A stretch of 64,000 bases of DNA, from positions 2,630,914-2,694,913 of the forward strand of contig OY730174.1 in the NCBI GenBank assembly GCA_963422465.1, given 5' to 3'. This DNA is from Lichina pygmaea. Taxonomy: Eukaryota; Ascomycota; Lichinomycetes; Lichinales; Lichinaceae. Shown piece by piece: positions 12,701-23,322 of this stretch (positions are counted from its first letter, which is position 1; each line of letters starts with the position of its first letter). The translations under genes were made by a program, and so were the position numbers. The notes below the pieces were generated by a model, which saw only the letters and a program-made list of their open reading frames with translations, had not been told where the DNA came from and made no database searches.

Positions 12701-13271
12701 GAGTGTTAGCTTTACGGGGTGTGGAGTCAAATTACATGCATGCATGCATGCTGCAACCTTGGTCTGCTAGATGCATGATGTAGCTGCTCTCACCTACTTG
12801 CTACGTAGTACCGGACAGGCCACGCCTCGCAGAGCTGCAGTCAGGACCCCGCTGAGCTGCATACGGGCGGCTGAACCACGTCGGAGGACTCGATAAAGGC
12901 TCTAGCTGGACTAGGCAATGGAGGATCATCAGGGGCAGGAACAGGAAGACCCTCATACGGTAGCTGGATCTCTCGCTCGACGGCTCTTCTCTGAATCAAT
13001 CAATCACTTCCCCGAGCACTGAGCACGTCTTTGTCAAGTAGGTGCTTGGTGTTTGTTCACTGCCAGGTCCCACCACCCATCGTGGACTCTGGCAAGTACA
13101 TACGTACTTGTTGCTTGTGACCAGTATATATGTGGAGGGGAAAGGAAGGCAAACTTGAGGAGAAGAAGAAGAACAAGAAGAGAGGGTTTCTGCCGGTCTT
13201 TCAAAGCCTCGACCAACTACTCCGTACTTGCGTACGTTACGGACGTAATGGTGCGCACCAGTAGCTGAGTA
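9794..13271. other. Gene-poor region upstream of the Cid1-type gene
   Basis: No gene is recognised. The part next to the Cid1-type start (9794-11700) is GC-rich and keeps several frames open, but the translations are low-complexity (poly-Thr, HPHPHPN, Arg-rich). It probably contains the promoter and a long 5' leader. Visible repeats: TGG/GGT at about 10160-10199, CT at about 10808-10826, a CCACTT/CCACAT repeat at about 11245-11300, a C-run at 11703-11716, and GTAC/TACG patches near 11930-11960. From 11.8 to 13.27 kb no frame looks protein-coding. Confidence 0.6.
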
Positions 13272-14093
13272 CCCGTGCCAATGGGGGGGCATACCCCCCC
13301 TACCGACCTACGGTACGTCCAGAACACCCCGTCCCATGGAGGGGTGTCTGACAGTCCAATGCCGGATCCGGTTCAACGCCGGCTAACAAATCTGTCGATA
13401 GTTGTTAGTTTCAATCCACCACAGCTCCACAACAACATGGCCAAATTGTACATGGAGATTGAGGCCTGCATCATCAAGGCCATAAATACCTTCCCCAACA
13501 ATAAGAAAGCTACTATCTCAAAGCTAGCCAAATATGTTGATGTTCTAGCACAGCGACTCTGAGAGGAGAAAACACGTGTATTAGTCAGAGAAGCGAGCTC
13601 TCGTGAGACGGCGACACTAGACCACTATCCAGACCAGTCACGCTGCGACAGCAACTCAGCAACACCAGAAAGATCAGGAAAAGCTTGCAACTTAGGGGAT
13701 TGTACTAGAAGAGCAGAGGAATCAGATACGCACATCCAAATTGCTATATTGTCGTTGTCCTATAGATTTACAGGCATTTCAAATTGACGTTGTTGAAAAT
13801 CTATCTTTGAGTACCGGTAATGACTATCGCAACTTCTCAGCACTACCACAAAAATTGGAAGAAGTCTATAATCTCAGGGATTATAGAGCAGAAGTAGCAG
13901 AATCAAATGAGCCGGTTAGATTTTGATTTAGTCGTTGTGGTGTAGAGCTATAGATGTGTAAACTTGAAGTTGTCGAGAATCCGGCGTTGAACCGGATCCG
14001 GCGTTGGACTGTCAGACACCCCTCCATGGGACGGAGTGTTCTGGACGTACCGTAGGTCGGTAAGAGGGGGGTACCACCCCCCCAAGGCACGGG
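13272..14093 (+). mobile_element. Non-autonomous pogo/Fot1-type DNA transposon (element A)
   Basis: 822 bp bounded by a TA duplication (13270-13271 and 14094-14095), with terminal inverted repeats of about 110 bp starting CCCGTGCC and ending GGCACGGG. The two ends match closely once one is reverse-complemented. Inside is a short frame with a CENP-B/Psq-like helix-turn-helix, related to the one in the element at 45522-46982. TA target sites, long inverted ends and this N-terminal domain point to the pogo/Fot1 branch of Tc1/mariner. There is no room for a DDE catalytic domain, so it would depend on a transposase from elsewhere. Each inverted end carries two internal hairpins (see findings). Confidence 0.85.
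13437..13562 (+). pseudogene. Transposase N-terminal fragment (helix-turn-helix)
   Basis: A 41-residue frame, MAKLYMEIEACIIKAIN..., stops after about one helix-turn-helix (ATISKLAKYVDVLAQRL). It aligns by eye with the frame at 46829 in the second element, including the PPQL-NNM leader before the Met and the EIEACI/EVEACI helix. The rest of the transposase is absent. It could at most encode a DNA-binding peptide. Confidence 0.65.
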
Positions 14094-14149
14094 TAGTACG
14101 CTACGCAAGGCTACTTTACATGCCGGTATTGTATGGAGCAGCATGTAGT

Positions 14150-14285
14150 AGATGTAGGGATTGCTTAGCTAATCAGATATACGGAAGCACCTGAGATCAG
14201 GTGACCAGATCATGTACTCGGTCAGGTGCTGAGTCAGGTACCCAGATCAGGTGATCAGTCAGGTGCTAAGTCAGGTGACAGCCCC
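14150..14285 (+). repeat. Degenerate TCAGGTG repeat patch
   Basis: Several imperfect copies of a (G)TCAGGTG(C/A) unit mixed with AGATCAGGTGA lie between two transposable elements. No coding potential is seen. Confidence 0.5.
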
Positions 14286-14540
14286 CCCACGTGCCCCTAT
14301 AGGAATACTCATACTGTCCCAGCCCGACCCAGCCGGTGGCAACCCAACCAGTACCAAACCCAGCCCCACGTTCCCTGCATAGTGTACAATGCGTATGTAC
14401 ATACGCTGCATGCCGTACCTATCACTGGTTATACGCGAAAAGACCTCGATTCAACGCAACAACGGCTTTGCCAGGAACGGTCGCCCCGATTCAAAGTGCT
14501 GTACATACGTACATACGTACATAAGTACTGTACTGTACGT

Positions 14541-15290
14541 TACCGTACCCGATCACATGACGGTCGATATCAGATAGCGAGCAGTTAAGGGGCCCCCTTG
14601 ATGAAATTTTGTATAAGTCCACTATCCTTGGTTGGAATCATCTCAAATTTTTATATTGGGTGGAGAATCATATAGAGAAGAGATATCAAGCAATAGAGCT
14701 CTAGTATACACAGTGTGACTGTTTTCTCAGAACTCAACTTTATTACTTAGTCCTTGCGACCTCCTTGTCTTCCCACCGGTCATCTTCATCATTGACATCA
14801 GCAGAAGACCCCAGGAAGTAAAGCTAGTGGAGTGTGTTGGTGCCCTTAGCATCCAGGAATAGTCTATGACTCCCCAGACTGTCTAGGATCTTGCAGAGCG
14901 TATTGTTGGGAAGTCTTGTTTCAAGTGCAGAACACAGCACCTTGTAGAAGCAGGCAGAGAAGGAGGAAAAAGATCAGAAGGCTGTAACAACTGCAAGAAA
15001 GACTCATTCACCAGTCAAAACAGTCTTCTTCTGATGTTGATGATGTAGATGACAGGTGGGAAGATTAGGAGGCCCCAGAACTAATTCACATGATTGAGTC
15101 CTGAGAAAGCAATCACGCTTTGTATACTAGAGCTCTATTGCTCGATATCTCTTCTCTATATGATTCTCCACCCGATATAAAAATTTGAGATGATTCCAAC
15201 CAAGGATAGTGGACTTATACAAAATTTCATCAAGGGGGCCCCTTAACTGCTCGTTATCTGATATCGACCGTCATGTGATCGGGTACGGTA
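14541..15290. mobile_element. 750-bp element with ~190-bp terminal inverted repeats
   Basis: The sequence from TACCGTACCCGATCACATG (14541) reappears reverse-complemented ending at 15290. About 190 bp of each side match with few differences, including a CAGTTAAGGGGCCCC block about 49 bp in, and TTTTGTATAAGTCCACTATC. The central ~370 bp shows no recognisable protein. This is the build of a non-autonomous DNA transposon (MITE-like). Very long inverted ends are typical of Mutator-like elements, but I could not identify a clear 9-bp target duplication because the flanks are GTAC/ACGT-rich. The true tip could instead be the CAGTTAAGG block. Confidence 0.75.
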
Positions 15291-16174
15291 CGTACGTTAC
15301 GAAGTAAAGAGACTGAATGTGACGGACTGATGCACGACATGATTACGACAGAGACCCGTCATCCGAGCAGGGAGCTGTGAGGTACAGTACGTAACGTACC
15401 GTACGTACCGTATGGGGTCCTAGCATGTGGTGATTAGATGGTGGGGAGGTATAGAGCACAGAGCCGCCTTGTGGAGCCAATGGTCGTCTTCAGCGTATGG
15501 TAGTACGGTACGTGTGGTACCGAGGTACGGTACGTAGGAGTAGGGAGCGTGGGGAGCTACTGGTACTCGACTTTGGTGCAGCAGTACGGTCCCGATCCGT
15601 GCGGATGCGCCAGGGGCGGCGAAGCTGCCCAAAGGAACGGACACAGCAGTGCCGCTGGACGTCGCAGCGCACCAGAGCTACCCTGACAGCTAGCACTCAC
15701 TGCATCGTGCCATCCCCCGCATTACCCTACCTGCCCTCGGCACCGGACCCCGGTGCCTAATGAGACCCAACGTCTACTCCACACCACCGAGTCGATGATG
15801 TTCATCTCGAGGACTGGACCACGGTGTTTATTCCCTTTCAGATGGCTCCCCCTGCTGAGGTCGGCCCCTCTCAACCGCCTCGGTGCGATTGGCGGACGCG
15901 GACGATGGTCTGCAGCGCGTGCTGGGACACTGTGCATTCCTCTCTGTCGGCTCGGGGAAGCAGCTCTGGCTTTAGCATTGGGGTAGAGTGGTGACGTGTC
16001 TGCTCGATTTTATATTACTCTTCTCTTCTGCCGCCTGGGGGTTCTGTTTCTCGAGATCAACCTTCCAGATTTGGCCAAGCGTCTGCCTGGTCGAGTGAAT
16101 AGCTCCAGGTAGATTACCTGCCGTGTAGTAGAGAAAAAGGCCCAGGTTTCTTCCATCGACCTGTGGCTAGCATC
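15291..16174. other. Intergenic region, no gene seen
   Basis: GTAC/TACGGTACGT-rich sequence at 15290-15540, then about 600 bp of ordinary GC-rich DNA. This holds the promoter of the small membrane protein gene at 16175. Open frames here are not recognised and contain GTAC repeats typical of non-coding DNA in this window. Confidence 0.5.
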
Positions 16175-16777
16175 ATGGGCGCCCCTATAGGTGTCATCCT
16201 CCCCGTCGTCTTCGGCAGCCTGCTTCTGATCCTCGTCGTCTTCATGGTTCTCTCGGTATGTTTGAATCCACAAGAAGGCGTCTACTGCACCACTACCGGT
16301 GCGGCCGAAGCGGATCCCGAGAGGGGCGTCGGCGATCCTGAGCCCGAAGCCCCTCCTCCTGAGCCCGAAGAGACCGCCCCGGCCGAGGAGCCGGCCGCCG
16401 AAGAAGAGCCAGCTGCCGAGGAGCCTCCGGCAGAAGATACACCGGCCGAAGAACCGCAAGAGGAGGAAGCCCCGGCTGACAAAGCCCCGGCAGAAGACCG
16501 AGATGCTGCGGCAGCCGAGGGCGGAGAAGGAGATGATGGTGCAAGCGGAGACGGCCAAGGGGGCCGAGACGGCGGCCAGAGCGGCGAGAGCGGCGAGAGC
16601 GGAGAGGCCGGAGAGGCCGGAAAGGCCGGAGAAGCCGGAGAGGCCGGAAAGGCCGGAGAAGCCGGAGAGGCCGGAAAGGCCGGAGAGGCCGGAGAAGCCG
16701 GAGAGAGCAAAGAGGGCAAGGAAGACGGCAGCGGTGACGAGGGCAAAGTCGAGGCAAAACAACCAAAGGCAGATTGA
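16175..16777 (+). CDS. Small single-pass membrane protein with collagen-like Gly-Glu-Ala repeat
   Basis: A single exon of 200 residues starting MGAPIGVILPVV. Residues about 4-30 form one strongly hydrophobic helix (GVILPVVFGSLLLILVVFMVLSVC). There is no cleavage-site-like small-residue motif and no preceding positive charge, so it is probably an anchor. Then come a Pro/Glu/Ala-rich acidic region (about 50-130) and a Gly-x-Ala repeat: a nine-residue unit GEAGEAGKA repeats three times with part of a fourth, coded by a 27-bp DNA repeat at about 16604-16705. The C-terminus is charged and lysine-rich. I recognise no family. The repeat resembles collagen triplets (Gly at every third place) but has few prolines. 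The purine-rich bias leaves the opposite strand open, and I regard that frame as a shadow. No intron is needed. Confidence 0.6.
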   Translation: MGAPIGVILPVVFGSLLLILVVFMVLSVCLNPQEGVYCTTTGAAEADPERGVGDPEPEAPPPEPEETAPAEEPAAEEEPAAEEPPAEDTPAEEPQEEEAPADKAPAEDRDAAAAEGGEGDDGASGDGQGGRDGGQSGESGESGEAGEAGKAGEAGEAGKAGEAGEAGKAGEAGEAGESKEGKEDGSGDEGKVEAKQPKAD

Positions 16778-19700
16778 AGGCGGAGTACGGAGCGAATTTC
16801 GTCAAAAGTCCGAGAAGTCAGAACGTCTGCCACGGCGTCCGAGCGCCCAACACCCCAATATGGATGCGGCCGTCAGCATTGTTTTCGATGGCTCCTGAGC
16901 CTCCTCAATCGAAGGCCGATGTTCGGCTCGGGTGTGTTCATGCCCTCCGAGTCCCTCCCGTCCGAGGGAGTGGTCCTTCGAAAGAAGAGGCTGACAACGA
17001 GAGTGTTTTAGCAAGACCCCAGATGACATCTCAGCAATGGCACTCGGCGTGCCCTCGTCGCCCCCTCCCAGCGCTGTGAAATGCCTGGATCGTTCTGCGG
17101 TGTCACCCCGCTGGGGGCTTGCGGCGAGGACGTCGGTGAGACGTTGGAGATCGACTGCTGATCTCTTGGTCGCTACCAATCACTGGTTCCGGTCAAGCTC
17201 GACACCTGCTGCCAGGGATTGGCGGGTTGGAAGCGTAAGCTGACCTGCTGCGGGGGATCCCCAAAGGCTCATGTGGGTTGACAGCCGCGGCAAGCTTCCC
17301 GCCGCCCGGCACCGCACAACCGACGCGCAGTCATAGGCAAGGCCGTCGTCTTCGTTGAACCTAGTTTTCCGGTCAATCTGTCATCGAAATCGAGCGTTTC
17401 CAGGCCTGACCCTCTTCATGTGCCTTTGTTCGCATGGATCTCCTGCGAGATTCCTCTCTGTGTCTTCAAGACAAAGTCCCTTGCTTCGATACCCCGTCTG
17501 AGATGGCTGCTTCGTATCGGTTGCGCACAATGTGTTCGCCATACCACACGACTGTCAAGCCCGTCCATAGCGTAGTATGATGAGAATATCAGTCAACATG
17601 TTGAGCTGGTTAGAATAGATAGGTTGTGAGGCATCTATCCAGCGCTGGTAGAGATCCATAAATCTCTATCAAGGAAATGAACTCTGTGCACATGACCTAA
17701 GCATACCGTAGGATTGCTGTGATGTACTCGCAGAATCAGATCCCCCACGTTCGTAGCTGTATCAAAAGCCAGTACGACACGGTAGAAGTGAGACGCCGTT
17801 GAGCAGCATATCCAGCAGAACGATGACAGGCCGGCTATTCATGTAGAACCCTGTGATGTTTGCGGAATGAAGCGATTCTCATATCCCGACTTTGCGTAAA
17901 CCGGCATTTAATGTTTCCACATTAGCAACAATCGTGCTGAACATCCTCGAATGAAGAATTCAGTGCACCCTCTGATAGGTACCCACGGCACCTTCAGCAT
18001 GCTCTCGAAGGCTGAACAGCAAGCAAGTCGTATCCTCCCCGTGGGCCATTGGACGGATTTCAATGACTTGAAAAGATATTTCCGGTCTCATCCGTAGCTG
18101 CGAAATCCAAGAGCGCCTGAGTTGTGGTGTCGCAAATTCAACGACTGCCTGGGGGGTCGCATGGCTGGTGTGTCCGGAAGGTGCTTCGGTGGCCCTGCAC
18201 AGCTGTGAACAAGCCCTCATGTGAAGGTGACTGAATTTTCGGTTCAGAAACACCCTCAGGCTGTGGTCACTCATGCAAAAGGATGGTTCCAAGGTTCTGC
18301 AACGTTGTTGAGCTGCCGCGTGTCGATGGCCCGTAGAGACACATGGAGTATGTCGGTCTTGACGGGGTTTGATGGACCCGAGGTTGCCTGATTGGAACGG
18401 AGAGGACGCATTCGAGTCGATGAAGATGCTGGAGGGGTATATGTAGAAGACATTTTGAAACGCTTAGAAACGATCTGCAAGACGGTGAGTCCAGAAGCCA
18501 GGTGAGAGCTCCTTCCAAGAGCGGTGACGAAAAGCAATTGGTCCGTCCGCGGGCCGTCCGGGCGTGTTGCACGGGCTTGCAAAGGAGCCAGTGCACTAAG
18601 CCGCCAAACTGCGATGACCTCCACAGACGGCTCGCTCAGAGGTGCCAAAGCGGCCGACGCTTGATCGTCTGACAGCACCATGTTAAGCGCCTGTCTTAGT
18701 ACTCCTTGTCCGATGCATTCGGGACACCGAACGACACCCATGGCCTGCTCCGCTTTCGGCCAAGAACCGTTGAGCTCTGGGCCGACCTTGGCTGAGTAAA
18801 GCTGCCGGGGACTACCCAGCGGGTTCGACAGCCGGAGCTTCATAGTCCCAAGCCTGTCTGCGATCGCATTTCGGTACATACGTACAGGACATGCTATCCG
18901 GCGGCGTTCGCTCGCGCCGAGCACGGGACAGGACCCTGACAGGCACGACGGGGGTCGCTGGCCGGTGCGATGCAGTCATCTCCGATACTGTACGACGTGG
19001 CACGTAACGTACGTGACGGCGCGCAGGGGCCTCGAGCTGCGGTGGCTTTCCTGGATCGTTTTTGGCGCGAAGCTGCTTCGCAGAATCGTGTCCGCGGGAC
19101 GCCAAAAAGTGTCGGTGGCCTCCTGCACCGGAGCTGCCGAAGGAATGCAATTGCCGAGTCACCGAAAGATCTTCCGTGCCGGTAAGCCACTTCGCGGGAG
19201 AGCGTTTCTGGCAAATTGCTGTACGTGGCCACGGCGGTGATCGGCCGTGACAGGCAACGACCGGTTGGTAGGCGAGCGACCGACTGGGCCGTCCCGCAAT
19301 GCAAGCGGACTCTGTGTGGCCGGGCGACGAGGCGGCGGCAACGGCTTCCAAGCTGCGCGCCTAGCGGGGCACTGCGGGGGTCGCGACTGCATCCGTCCGT
19401 TTGCCGCCACACCCATCGGACTGCTACAGGCATCAAGGCTGACCCACAGCACGGCGACCGCTTGCTCAAGATGTGAGCCTGTCATTGCTGTCGTTACCTA
19501 GTCTCGACTGCAGCCAGAGCCGAGCGAGGCGAGCCCTTCTCGTAGGTCATGTCGAAACCGGTGGTTGGCTCCTCGGCTCGTGGTGTAACCTTGCGCGAGG
19601 ACATTGACCTATCCCGTACCAGTCATGCATCTTGAACGGGGAATTGATGTCTGCACCTCGTACTTACGTACGTATGTCCGTACATACATACCGTACGTAC

Positions 19701-21660
19701 GTACGTACGTATAACCGAACTCGAAGCCCCATTCTCCCTCTCCTTCTTCATCTTGACGCAACCGCCTGTTCGCTGCATCACGGCACGGGAACGAGCCAAC
19801 GGGGACAGAAAGCCGGGACTAGCTTCGAATTGTCGAAGCTCGGACTCGTCCGAGCGGCACCAGAGTTCGAGGGACGTTGTTCTCCTCTGGGACCGCTTCT
19901 CTCTCCGCAGTGGCTCGAACGTGCTTCATGCTTGGCAGCGACGCATCGTGCCTCAGCTCATTTGCTTTTGTCCGAAGGAGCGGGCCGACGAATGTTAACC
20001 CCAGTCATGCTTGGAGCCAAGGCATTGTGGGAGACGAAGAACAAGAAGACGAGAAAGAAGAAGAGCACCTCCAGCAAGAAGAAGGTGATAAGCAATCCGG
20101 AAAGATGAGAATGTGGAGAAGCGGAGATTGAGGCTCTTGTTGTAAAGCTGGGGGTGTGCCCCATGTCGACAGCCCTAATTACAGAAATCACCGGAAATGC
20201 AAACTTTATCTACAACTCTGATTCGATTGGCTGATCATCACGGCTACAGCCATGGTCATATGTCATTCTTAAGTATTTCTAGCGACTTTAGGGACAGTTC
20301 TCCTTCTCGCCCGTGAGGTCACGAGTACGACAAGTCAAATTCATATATCGTGACGACACTGTCTGTGCTATTTATGATCCGACACTCTGCAACAGCACTT
20401 ATGAGCTTACAAAAGTTACTACGCCTCTTGGGTGTGTTTCGCGGATCTCTCTGGTGGTCAGGTTAGACGCTCTTTTGTGTCTCTTCTCTCCCGTTCTCCA
20501 CGCTCAAGTCCTGACCGACGTCTTCCCACGTGACGTGGCCTTCGCCTTGCAAACGAAAGGCAGCTGGCTGCGGGCGAAGTTAATATTTTGGTTTGCACAT
20601 GCCTCCTCGAGATATCCCCGCCTCCTTCAGGAATACTGTAGTCGTCTGTACATTAGGGCGCATATAGCCACTGAGGGGTACCCAGATACCAGGTAACTGG
20701 AGGAGAGCAGCTGTCACCACGGGAGGTGTATCGCCGAGAGCCTGCCGGGGGCGATCAGAGCTCGATCAAAAGATACGATAAAGTAGCGAGCTCTGCTCGT
20801 GCCAAGCCGAAGCTGTCGCGGCTCTCGTCTCGGTCTTTCTTCTTTTAGATGCCTGAAGTAGGTGCTCCACTCAGTGATCCTCCCCCTTTATGGCCCATAA
20901 CCCTTTCTCTCCCGTCGACTTGAACACTTCCCCGTCAACCTTTCCTTTCCTTTCCTTTTCTTTTCTTCCTTTACTCTCTCCCCGACCGACGCTTTTTTGT
21001 TCATCTCTCCATCCACATCTTTCCGTTCTCCTCCTCCTCCGCCTCCTCCTCCTCCTCCATCCCGTCGGTCGTCGTCTTCCATCAGCATCCGACGGACGAC
21101 AACGAGTTGTGGGAGGACCCAGTCTGATCATTGGAGCATTTGCTTCAGAAGGTGCGTTATATCGAGTCCACTTCGGTCGTACCAATTCTTTTCTCCTTCG
21201 CACCTGGTCCCGGCATCCATACGTGCCCCCCGGCAGCTGGCCGGTCCCTCACCGCCAAATTCTTCCATGCATCATTGTTCCCCCACTTCGCTCCGCACCA
21301 GCCACAAGCACAAGGGCCGATCTCGGCCACGCCCCGTCCAAGCTTCTTCACGATCCTGCCTCGACGTCGGAGAAGCTGTCACTTGCACGGTGCCGGGTCG
21401 TACTTGATGGTGGTCTTCTAGCATGCCGCTGCCTTTGGTTCAAGTCCGAGGATCCCTGACTGTCGCATGACGTGACACGATATAGCCAGTCCGAAAGCTT
21501 CTGCATGGCATGTGCAGGCTGGGTAATGGCTGACGCCTTTGATAACAGAAGGGTTCCCTCGCTGGCATCCCGGCTTTTTGCACGGCAGACTCGTTACATG
21601 AGTTGCGTCCGTTGATTGTGGTCGTGCTCGAGCTCGACACTCTTTACCCATCCACCGGTC
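16778..21660. other. Long region without a recognised gene
   Basis: Nearly 4.9 kb with no gene I can support. A minus-strand frame of about 200 residues at 18271-18924 (internal Met MKLRLSNPLGSP...) is the longest protein-like stretch, but its upstream part runs through GTAC-type intergenic sequence and I recognise no domain. Around 17.4-18.0 kb the base composition is lower in GC. TACGTAC runs occur near 19665-19715. CT-rich sequence (20936-21060), including CTCCTCCTC repeats, precedes the gene at 21661 and probably belongs to its promoter or 5' leader. Confidence 0.5.
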
Positions 21661-22925
21661 ATGTCGCAGTACGATAGTCGGGCGTGGCCGCTTGTGGCAC
21701 GCCAGCCGTCGTGGGATCAGCAGGCTCCGCCGAGACCAGGTACGCCTCCGGTTGCTGGCCGGTCTGTCCAGACGCCGGTGCGGGCGCTGAAAGCTTTCAT
21801 AGCGCTTCAAGCGGCTAGCCAGCCGGAAGATGTCACAGCCTTTGGCTCACAGATGGACGGTAAGCTGGCCTGCGTCAGACTTCTCGTGGAGGTGGACTCT
21901 CGCGCCGCGTCCGGGCCTTCGGGTGTCGTCACGGTCCTGGGCGGATGACGCTGACGCGAGTCTTCGTACCCCGCAGAGATTGACCGCGCCATCGAGAACC
22001 TGTTCAAGAGCGGCAAGATGTTCATGACGCCCGGCCGCAGGGACTCGATGCCCATCATGGGCGCCTCTCGCGGCTATGCCGACTTCGGTGAGCGTCTCCC
22101 GCTCGGTGATGACGTGCCCTTGTCCCCTCTGACGATCTTGTCGCACGCAGAACCGCGCATGGGCAACGCTGTGGTGGCACGCCACCACTCTGTGAGCGAG
22201 TACGAGCCGCTGCGCCCTCATCCGACCTCCAACCTCCAATCCTTCTACGCGAACCAACGCTTTCAGCCGCGTCCGAACGAGGCCGAGCAGATGTTGCACC
22301 AGAAGCGCCGCCTCGCCGCTCAGCGGGAACGGGAGCTTCGAAACTACCACCAAGAGCAGCAGTACAACCGGAGTGCGTTCGTCTATGCCCGCCCTCAGAG
22401 AAGTCGTACGGCCAGCCGCTGATTCGGACGGACAGCTCTGCTGGCGGAGATGGCGGCCCAGGGAAAGACCGATCGCGCCATGAGCCCGGGCTCGATGACC
22501 GAGGACGATCGTCGTGAGCTCATCGCCCGTCAACACCGAGCCCTATACGCCCGCGACCGTCCCACCTCGGCCGAGGATGCCAGCTTCGGCCACGACAACG
22601 TGCCGCCGCGTGCCGCCCTGCCGGGGTCGGCCCCGTCGACTTCGGCCTCGACCTCGACTGCCGTTGCCATTCGTGGTCCTTCGCCCCTCGGCCGCGACCG
22701 CTACGGCATCGCCGTCGCAAACCAGATGATGCAGCCTGCCGCTCCGATGCAAGGTCCGCCCGGTGCCGAGAACGTTACCTCCGGCGCGCCGATCGAGTCT
22801 TCGGGTCCGTCCACGGCTGGCCTTTCGTCCGGTCAGCCTCACCAGCGATCTCGCGCCAACAGCAACTCGTCACCGACCTCGAACCCGACCAACTTCAGCC
22901 TCTTCGATGGCGCAGCCACCCAGCA

Positions 22926-22961
<36 letters not shown>

Positions 22962-23322
22962 TCAACAACAGTCGAGCCGAACGTCGACCTCGTCCGCGTC
23001 TGGGTCCCCGCCGCATCAGAACGGCAAGTTCCCGTCGGGCTCGGGAGTGGCTCCCATCGGGACTCGGCCGAGCGTGTCGGGCCCGGTGCAAGGAGGGACC
23101 AACGGTCTCAACAAGCGCTCGACGACGCCGCTTCCGTCACCCTTGAGCTACGGCTTTGGTCCGTCGGACGATGCCAACGCCAACGAGCGGTCCACGTCGG
23201 CCGCCTCGAACCCGGCGGCCGGAGCGGGTCAAGATCAGGGCGTCGGTCTCGGCTGGGGCAACAAGAGCGGCGTCTGGGGCGCCAAGAGCTCGCTCGGCGT
23301 GCAGGCGTCGGTGTGGGGCTGA
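21661..23322 (+). CDS. Disordered protein with C-terminal GVQASVWG motif, four exons
   Basis: Proposed exons are 21661-21859, 21977-22087, 22151-22372 and 22436-23322; all phases match and give 472 residues. The start MSQYDSRAW is the only Met that begins a plausible N-terminus. An ordered-looking core (EIDRAIENLFKSGKMF, RRDSMPIMG, HHSVSEYEPLRPHPTSNLQSFYANQRF, EAEQMLHQKRRLAAQRERELRNYHQEQQYNR, then SMTEDDRRELIARQHRALY) has the feel of a conserved fungal protein. It is followed by a long Ser/Pro/Gly-rich tail with a poly-Gln run (about 22920-22970) and the words NKRSTTPLPSPLSYGF and GVQASVWG at the end. I believe similar proteins occur across Pezizomycotina with unknown function, but that is memory, not a search. 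The RKR/EAEQ segment looks helical or coiled coil. The third intron (63 nt) is inferred because it removes an in-frame stop and restores the helix. Confidence 0.75.

Noticed and set aside
16010-16762. Long minus-strand frame opposite the collagen-like gene (FSGLSGLSG repeats)
   Set aside because: It is the mirror of a purine-rich repeat in a plausible + strand gene; its N-terminus is an artefact of strand bias.
18271-18924. Minus-strand frame of 217 codons
   Set aside because: No recognisable domain, GTAC-type intergenic words inside its 5' part, and no splice partner; kept only as a note.
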